Shown piece after piece: positions 29,420-34,092 of a stretch of DNA of 34,092 nucleotides. Made by a program: the position numbers and the translations under genes. The stretch is from a virus. Below the pieces are notes generated by a model that was given only the letters and a program-made list of their open reading frames with translations, made no database searches and was not told the origin of the DNA. The stretch's first letter is position 1, and each line of letters begins with the position of its first letter. Where the stretch lies: the IMG/VR virus record IMGVR_UViG_3300023174_000414, positions 1 through 34,092 of that record, one strand, 5' to 3'.

Positions 29420-31276
29420 ATGACCACAACTGTTGCGAGGCTAATATTTAATTCTATAGTTCCAGATAAGTTTAGGAGCGACATTCCAGATGATCAACCA
29501 ATTGGTTCCCAGGAATTAAAAAACGTCTTGCAAAGAGTTGCGGAAGAAGAACCAGAGCAATACAAAGATATATCATTCAAGTTAATGAGGTTGGGGTCTA
29601 AGGGTGCTGTAGAAACCGGAAGCTCTTTTTCTATGGAAGATCTAGAGTCTCCAATAGATAAAAAAAAGTTATTAGAGGAAGTATCGCAAAGAGAAAATGA
29701 AATCTTTTCAGATAAAACATTAACGCAGGAGAAAAAAGAAGACCTCTTAGTTAAGATGTATGATAAGTATTCTTCTAAGATGCCTAACCTTATATTTGAT
29801 GCTTCAATCAAGAAGGGGTCAAATCTTGCCAAGATGGTTGCATCAGGAGCCAGAGGAAATAAAAGTCAATTAAACAGCAATATAGGAGCTGACTTTCTAG
29901 TAACCGATCAATTCAATAGACCAGTTCCAATCGGCATAAAAAGTTCGTACACTGAAGGAATGTCCCCAGCTGAATATTTTGCCGCAAGCTATGGAACTAG
30001 GGCTGGATTGATTGCAACAAAATTCTCTACGCAAAACTCGGGATTCTTGGCTAAGCAAATCAATGCTTCAGCTATGGACCTCTTAGTAACTGAAGACGAT
30101 TGCGAAACTAAATCTGGCATCCCTGTAGATACATTAGATAAAGAAAATATTGGATCTGTTTTAGCCAAGGGGGTCAATGGATATGGTGCTGGTACTATTA
30201 TAACAAATAAAGTTTTGCAGGATTTACAAAAAACTGGCAAACCACAAATATCCGTAAGGTCTGCAATTACGTGTAATGCAAGTAACGGCATTTGCTCCAG
30301 GTGCGCTGGAGTCAGGGAGAGGGGCAAACTTCCTTCATTATCTGATGCGATAGGCCTGGCAGCAGCTAGTGCGTTAACAGAGCCGTTGAGTCAGTCTTTG
30401 CTTTCAACCAAGCACTCAGCTGGCGTAGCTAATGCATCAAAAGTTACAGGATTCAAGGCAATCAATTCATTGTTTCAAGTACCAGACACTTTTCCAGACA
30501 AAGCCTCATTATCTGAATCAGATGGAACGGTAGACAAGATAGAAGAGTTGCCGCAGGGGGGATTCAATATTGCGGTTGGACAAAAAAATCACTTCATTTC
30601 CCCAGAACATGAAATACTAGTAAAACGAGGAGATAAAATTGAGGCTGGAGATAGGTTATCTAGTGGAATGCTGAACCCCTCAGACATAGTTAGATTAAAG
30701 GGCATTGGAGCAGGAAGACTTAGCCTATTAAAACAAATACAAGATACATTTAAAGAGAATGGAATAAATGTATCAAGAAAGAATGCTGAAGTAGTAACCA
30801 GAGCTGTAGTTGATCACGTAAAGATTGTAGACGGAGACGAGACAGATGGATATCTACCTGATGATACAGTTGAATATAGTTCTTTTAGCAAAACATATAA
30901 ACCTCGTGAAAACTCAATTTACCGGAATCCATCAAATTCAATTGGTAAATATTTAGAGGCACCAGCGTTGCACTACACTATAGGAACTAGAATTACTCCA
31001 AGCGTTGCAAAACAACTAAATGACTTAGACGAAAAAGAAGTATTAGTTTCAGACCAGCAACCATCATTTAGTCCAGTAATGGTTAGATTAATGGAGAATC
31101 CATCATATGACAAGGATTGGATGTCGCAACTTGGAACTTCATACGTTCAAAAGAATTTAAAGAAAAACGTAATAAGTGGAGATGTAAGTACAGACATACA
31201 TGGTACAAACCCGCTTCCAGGGTTAGCTTACGGGAAAGAATTTGGAAAGCCACCAAAAGGGGTTATTGGGTACTAG
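29420..31276 (+). CDS. Phage RNA polymerase, beta' C-terminal part
   Basis: 618 residues. ARLIFNSIVPDKFR opens it, like the segment after the active site in bacterial beta'. VASGARGNKSQLNSNIG (from 140) is followed by the bridge-helix region SPAEYFAASYGTRAGLIATK (182-) and FSTQNSGFLAKQI. A zinc site is kept: C228 (EDDCET), C285, C292, C295 (ITCNASNGICSRC), with the last three spaced as in E. coli C888/C895/C898. The trigger-loop part is LSDAIGLAAASALTEPLSQS then LLSTKHSAGVA; the catalytic His is H332, but the position of E. coli R933 seems to be Ser (S329). The C-terminus is KPPKGVIGY. The bacterial beta' C-terminal half is much longer, so insertions are absent. It is clearly the partner of the fusion at 22701. 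Confidence 0.94.
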   Translation: MTTTVARLIFNSIVPDKFRSDIPDDQPIGSQELKNVLQRVAEEEPEQYKDISFKLMRLGSKGAVETGSSFSMEDLESPIDKKKLLEEVSQRENEIFSDKTLTQEKKEDLLVKMYDKYSSKMPNLIFDASIKKGSNLAKMVASGARGNKSQLNSNIGADFLVTDQFNRPVPIGIKSSYTEGMSPAEYFAASYGTRAGLIATKFSTQNSGFLAKQINASAMDLLVTEDDCETKSGIPVDTLDKENIGSVLAKGVNGYGAGTIITNKVLQDLQKTGKPQISVRSAITCNASNGICSRCAGVRERGKLPSLSDAIGLAAASALTEPLSQSLLSTKHSAGVANASKVTGFKAINSLFQVPDTFPDKASLSESDGTVDKIEELPQGGFNIAVGQKNHFISPEHEILVKRGDKIEAGDRLSSGMLNPSDIVRLKGIGAGRLSLLKQIQDTFKENGINVSRKNAEVVTRAVVDHVKIVDGDETDGYLPDDTVEYSSFSKTYKPRENSIYRNPSNSIGKYLEAPALHYTIGTRITPSVAKQLNDLDEKEVLVSDQQPSFSPVMVRLMENPSYDKDWMSQLGTSYVQKNLKKNVISGDVSTDIHGTNPLPGLAYGKEFGKPPKGVIGY

Positions 31277-31376
31277 GGGCATATATTTAGTTATGTAAAT
31301 TGGCCATAATACATTAGTAGAGGTATTAAAATACATACTTCTCTATAATATTAACTAAAACATAATTAAATAAAAA
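31277..31376 (+). other. AT-rich intergenic gap after the RNAP beta' C gene
   Basis: A 100-base gap with an imperfect hairpin (TAGAGGTAT at about 31318-31326 with ATACTTCTCTA at about 31335-31345) and a TATAAT at 31344-31349. No T-tract is visible, so it is not a clear terminator. It may hold a promoter for the gene at 31377. Confidence 0.3.
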
Positions 31377-31727
31377 ATGCAAAAAATAATTAACATACAG
31401 TGTGGAAACCCAAATGATACTTGTGGTGCCACATTAACTCAAGGTTTAATTGTATCAACGCAAGAAGATTTGGCGGGTGACAAAATTGCAAAAGCTTTTG
31501 TAAAATTACCACAAGTAAGTAGCAATGGATTTGCAAATGCCGTGTGCATAGCAATGACAATACAGCCAGATCATACACAAAGCGTAGGCACACACTGGAA
31601 AAATTGCGGATATTCTACATCGTGTCTTCCACTTCAATATTGGTCTGATGAAGATCTTGCAATATATCTAGAAAACAAGTCAAAGATAGATACACTGAAG
31701 ATAATAGAAACAGTAAAAACATATTAA
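31377..31727 (+). CDS. Small Cys-containing uncharacterised protein
   Basis: 116 residues. Cysteines are spread at positions 9, 16, 57, 77 and 83 (IQCGNPNDTCGATL, ANAVCIAMTI, KNCGYSTSC), allowing metal binding or disulfides. It is soluble-looking with a beta-prone core and a helical end (DLAIYLENKSKIDTLKIIET). No Shine-Dalgarno, and the leader is AT-rich. It is closed off by the terminator at 31751-31798. No family is recognised. Confidence 0.5.
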   Translation: MQKIINIQCGNPNDTCGATLTQGLIVSTQEDLAGDKIAKAFVKLPQVSSNGFANAVCIAMTIQPDHTQSVGTHWKNCGYSTSCLPLQYWSDEDLAIYLENKSKIDTLKIIETVKTY

Positions 31728-31750
31728 CAAATAAATCAAAAGATAAGTAA

Positions 31751-31798
31751 TCAAAACACCTCTTGGCTAGTTTTCTAGCCAATGGGGTTTTTCTTTTT
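31751..31798 (+). terminator. Intrinsic terminator
   Basis: TTGGCTAG (31763-31770), TTTT loop, CTAGCCAA (31775-31782) gives a perfect 8-bp stem extended by imperfect CACCTC/TGGGGT pairing, then a T-rich run. It closes the RNAP beta' C-containing operon. Confidence 0.88.
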
Positions 31799-31894
31799 AT
31801 ATAAAATGTACTAGCTTTTTTTTACATACTGAGTATTATAAAAATAAATTCTTTCATTTAATGGAATTTTAGTCCAAAATAATTGTCTAAAAAT
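31799..31894 (+). other. Intergenic gap before the large partial gene
   Basis: A 96-base AT-rich stretch between terminator and ATG. TTTACA near 31821-31826 and A/T-rich boxes after it might be a promoter, but spacing is poor. No ORF, hairpin or ribosome-binding site stands out. Confidence 0.3.
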
Positions 31895-34092
31895 ATGCCA
31901 AATCAATTGCAACAAATAGAGCAAAATTTATCAGAGATTGCTGTATCTTTAATTTCAGAAAAAAACCCAAACTTAATGGAGTATTATCTAGGATTCGATA
32001 TAATAGATAAGAACGAAGATGGCACAAGAGCTGCAGGTATAATGGGTTTTAAAATAGGTGGACAACTGGTTTACATACCAGTGTTTTTCTTGAACGGCAA
32101 AGTCAAGGGTACTGAAGTAATGTACTTAAAGAACTCAGATACATTTGTTGCAAACAACGAAAATTGGGTTAACTACATTGCAAACCAGAACCCACAAGAC
32201 ATAGGGCAAGAATCAAAAGAAGTTCCTCTTCCCGACACAGAAGGGAACAATTCTTTGAGAATATTTACAAGACCACCAGCTAGCGCAAATAGTAAAGCTG
32301 CTTCAGCTGAGATTTATGAACTATCCGTAGACGATTTTATAAATCCAGAAATAGCACTAGCAGAGCCAGAAAAAGATTTAATAACTTTATTAAAACAAGG
32401 TGGATATGAGATGTATAAACATTTCATAAAAGTTGCTACTGACAACCCAGAGATCTTAAAAGCTGTTTCTAATATATACTCATTAGATGAAATAAAGATT
32501 GATTTTGAAGATAACAAAGTTGCATCACAAGAAACAGAAAATATCTATAAAAATATAGATACTAATCGGGCTATTAGATTAATTAAATCCGCTGAATTGA
32601 TGAATCTCAAAATGGAGATGTCAACGGAAGAAAAAACAAAAACAATAAAAAATGGCTACGTTATAAAAGACGAAAGATCCGAAGACCAAAAAAGCGATTT
32701 ATATCTTGGAGACTTCAGAGAAGAATTCAATCAAGTAACTGAGACAGGCTACTATGAAATACTGAACTATAGCGGTGATATAGTTAAAGCAATTGTTCTT
32801 GTTGCCCCCAGGTCTATTACCGAGGGCACTAGTACTTTAGACAATAGCGGAACAGGATATGCAACTCAGGTAGTCATTGATCCAGATAATGGATCAGTAG
32901 AGTGGGCACATAATCCAGTTTATTATAAGTCTGGTGCAAGCATAGTGGAGAAATTAGATGAAGACGGCAAAGCTGAATTAATTGAAAAAACAGGCACAGA
33001 CCCTAAGTCTGCAGAAGTACGCAAAAAGTATTTCATGCTTGATAAGAATTTCACAGCCTATGGCCCATTTTCCGTTTCAAATAAAATAAAAGAAAGCGGT
33101 AAGGTCACTCTTGAAGTGGAACAAGATCACATTCCACAGTACAATAGTTTATTATTGTCTAGTTCCAGTTCTGAAAAATTAAATAGAAATTATGGATTTT
33201 GTGGACACTGGGGACAAAAGGCTTTTATCCGAGTTATAGACAAAGAGGACGGCTTACCTCAGTTTACGAAAGGTAACGTAGTATTTATCCCTAAAAACTG
33301 TAAGTTAATAGAAATAAAAGATAAGTACAGCGCATTACAAGAGAAGTCTAATATAGATAAAATCAAACCAGGAGACGATAAAACATTGAACTCTCTTCTG
33401 TCCTCAAGAAGAGGAGAAATCGTTGCAGTAGATAAAACAGCCAAATTCGACGTAACTGTTTTATTTGGTAATCAGTCATTGTCATTCAGAGATAGGTCTG
33501 AAGTTGTTTTTGATTTGATGAGCAGAGCTGGATTGCGAGAGCAAGACGCAGAAAAAATAGCTTCTGAAATATTCGAAAACAAGAGTCGAAAAATATCTGG
33601 GTGGGCCTTACCAAAATCAGATAAATTAGCTTATCCATCTTTTATTACTCCTAGCGGAAATGGTGGAGTTGCTAGAGATGGTACACCTATCTCAAATCAA
33701 GACTCGACAAGACAAGAAATGATTAGTGCAGGTGCTGGCCCAGCTAGTGCAACCGAATTAGATAGTGGACAGTGGAATCAAATAACAAAAGAAGATATAG
33801 ATTTCTTACAAAGAGCCAGCGATAGTAATTCTAGGCAAGTATTTGATCCAGGAATGATTGGAGTACTGACAAGAACTTCAAGGTCTCAGTCTATCGTACA
33901 GGAATACATCCCTGAATTAGTTGATAACTTAGATAGAATGTCTAGATTGTTGCTCATGTTCTATTGGCACAATGCTGATTTTGCTGAACAATATGGCATA
34001 GATGAAATGGCTGATTTCGAAGACTTACTTCTTTCAACAATAAAATCAACAGCAAAAATTGTTTTATTCTTGAAACAAAGATCAGTAGAGAA
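31895..34092 (+). CDS. Large uncharacterised structural-type protein (3' end outside window)
   Basis: The frame is open from the ATG at 31895 to the window edge (732 codons), so the gene is partial. It begins MPNQLQQIEQNLSEIAVSLI. The first 110 residues are a compact domain (AAGIMGFKIGGQLVYIPVFF, FLNGKVKGTEVMYLKNSDTF). Later regions alternate soluble helical and beta-rich segments (SGDIVKAIVLVAPRSITEG, VTLEVEQDHIPQYNSLLLSS). A Gly/Ala/Ser-rich linker carries DKLAYPSFITP (K577-Y580), like other K-x-A motifs here. The last stretch is helical (RMSRLLLMFYWHNADFAEQY). Size and downstream position after the RNAP operon fit a large head, inner-virion or tail protein. No family is recognised. Confidence 0.65.
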   Translation, partial: MPNQLQQIEQNLSEIAVSLISEKNPNLMEYYLGFDIIDKNEDGTRAAGIMGFKIGGQLVYIPVFFLNGKVKGTEVMYLKNSDTFVANNENWVNYIANQNPQDIGQESKEVPLPDTEGNNSLRIFTRPPASANSKAASAEIYELSVDDFINPEIALAEPEKDLITLLKQGGYEMYKHFIKVATDNPEILKAVSNIYSLDEIKIDFEDNKVASQETENIYKNIDTNRAIRLIKSAELMNLKMEMSTEEKTKTIKNGYVIKDERSEDQKSDLYLGDFREEFNQVTETGYYEILNYSGDIVKAIVLVAPRSITEGTSTLDNSGTGYATQVVIDPDNGSVEWAHNPVYYKSGASIVEKLDEDGKAELIEKTGTDPKSAEVRKKYFMLDKNFTAYGPFSVSNKIKESGKVTLEVEQDHIPQYNSLLLSSSSSEKLNRNYGFCGHWGQKAFIRVIDKEDGLPQFTKGNVVFIPKNCKLIEIKDKYSALQEKSNIDKIKPGDDKTLNSLLSSRRGEIVAVDKTAKFDVTVLFGNQSLSFRDRSEVVFDLMSRAGLREQDAEKIASEIFENKSRKISGWALPKSDKLAYPSFITPSGNGGVARDGTPISNQDSTRQEMISAGAGPASATELDSGQWNQITKEDIDFLQRASDSNSRQVFDPGMIGVLTRTSRSQSIVQEYIPELVDNLDRMSRLLLMFYWHNADFAEQYGIDEMADFEDLLLSTIKSTAKIVLFLKQRSVE

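Noticed and set aside
15298-31276. Host rpoB/rpoC contamination as the source of the RNAP genes
   Set aside because: The genes are split, fused and trimmed unlike bacterial rpoBC, are separated by phage-like genes, and match the surrounding base composition.
1-34092. tRNA genes, CRISPR arrays, insertion sequences, attachment sites
   Set aside because: No cloverleaf-like segment, regular spaced repeats, transposase motif or integrase gene was found on reading both strands.

Overview
The window looks like a piece of a large tailed-phage (caudovirus) genome, or a prophage or assembled viral contig of that kind. It is AT-rich and tightly packed, with genes overlapping or separated by a few bases. 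Every gene but one is on the + strand. Recognisable products are viral: a portal protein, an endolysin, many small virion-like proteins and a phage-encoded multisubunit RNA polymerase (RNAP). No bacterial housekeeping gene, tRNA, rRNA, CRISPR array or insertion sequence is visible. The host cannot be named. Most starts lack a Shine-Dalgarno sequence, and several follow a sigma70-like -10 box by only a few bases. A prolyl-4-hydroxylase-like oxygenase, paired zinc ribbons and a basic C-terminal module I recall from aquatic phages suggest an aquatic virus.

Layout. 1-1.4 kb: end of a two-helix membrane protein, a terminator, a holin-like protein and a cupin. 1.4-1.53 kb: promoter-like boxes, a short leader and a strong terminator (small-RNA candidate). 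1.5-7.3 kb: papain-like peptidase, lipoprotein, very cysteine-rich 1052-residue protein, double zinc-ribbon protein, and an endolysin behind an HExxH domain. 7.3-9.3 kb: small unknowns and a second lipoprotein. 9.3-11 kb: portal with an inserted zinc ribbon. 11-15.3 kb: five proteins, three with glycine-rich membrane-like segments. 15.3-16.8 kb: RNAP beta N-terminal part. 16.8-17.5 kb: the only minus-strand gene (MptE/DUF115-like). 17.7-19.9 kb: very small proteins, including a tandem paralogue pair and three single-helix micro-proteins, then a 2OG-Fe(II) oxygenase. 19.9-22.7 kb: an Ala-rich protein and a modular protein sharing SFLP motifs, then an HEAGH metallopeptidase. 22.7-25.8 kb: RNAP beta C-terminal part fused to beta' N-terminal part. 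25.8-29.4 kb: more virion-like proteins, a calcineurin-like phosphoesterase and a winged-helix-like protein. 29.4-31.3 kb: RNAP beta' C-terminal part. 31.4-34.1 kb: a small unknown, a terminator, and a large protein that runs off the window.

The main discovery candidate is the RNAP. Three separated genes together cover nearly the whole beta/beta' catalytic core. The middle polypeptide joins the end of beta to the start of beta' in one chain. Active-site motifs are intact (NLDFDGDQM, the FED and paired-lysine motifs of beta, the four-Cys zinc site of beta'C). The N-terminal beta' zinc domain and much of the beta flap appear to be missing, and no alpha, omega or sigma gene is seen. The genes sit among portal and membrane-active, ejection-like proteins, so a virion-packaged enzyme is a reasonable but unproven hypothesis. 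A second theme is short recurring peptides (SFLPK and K-x-A) in several virion-type proteins, possibly maturation-protease or packaging signals.
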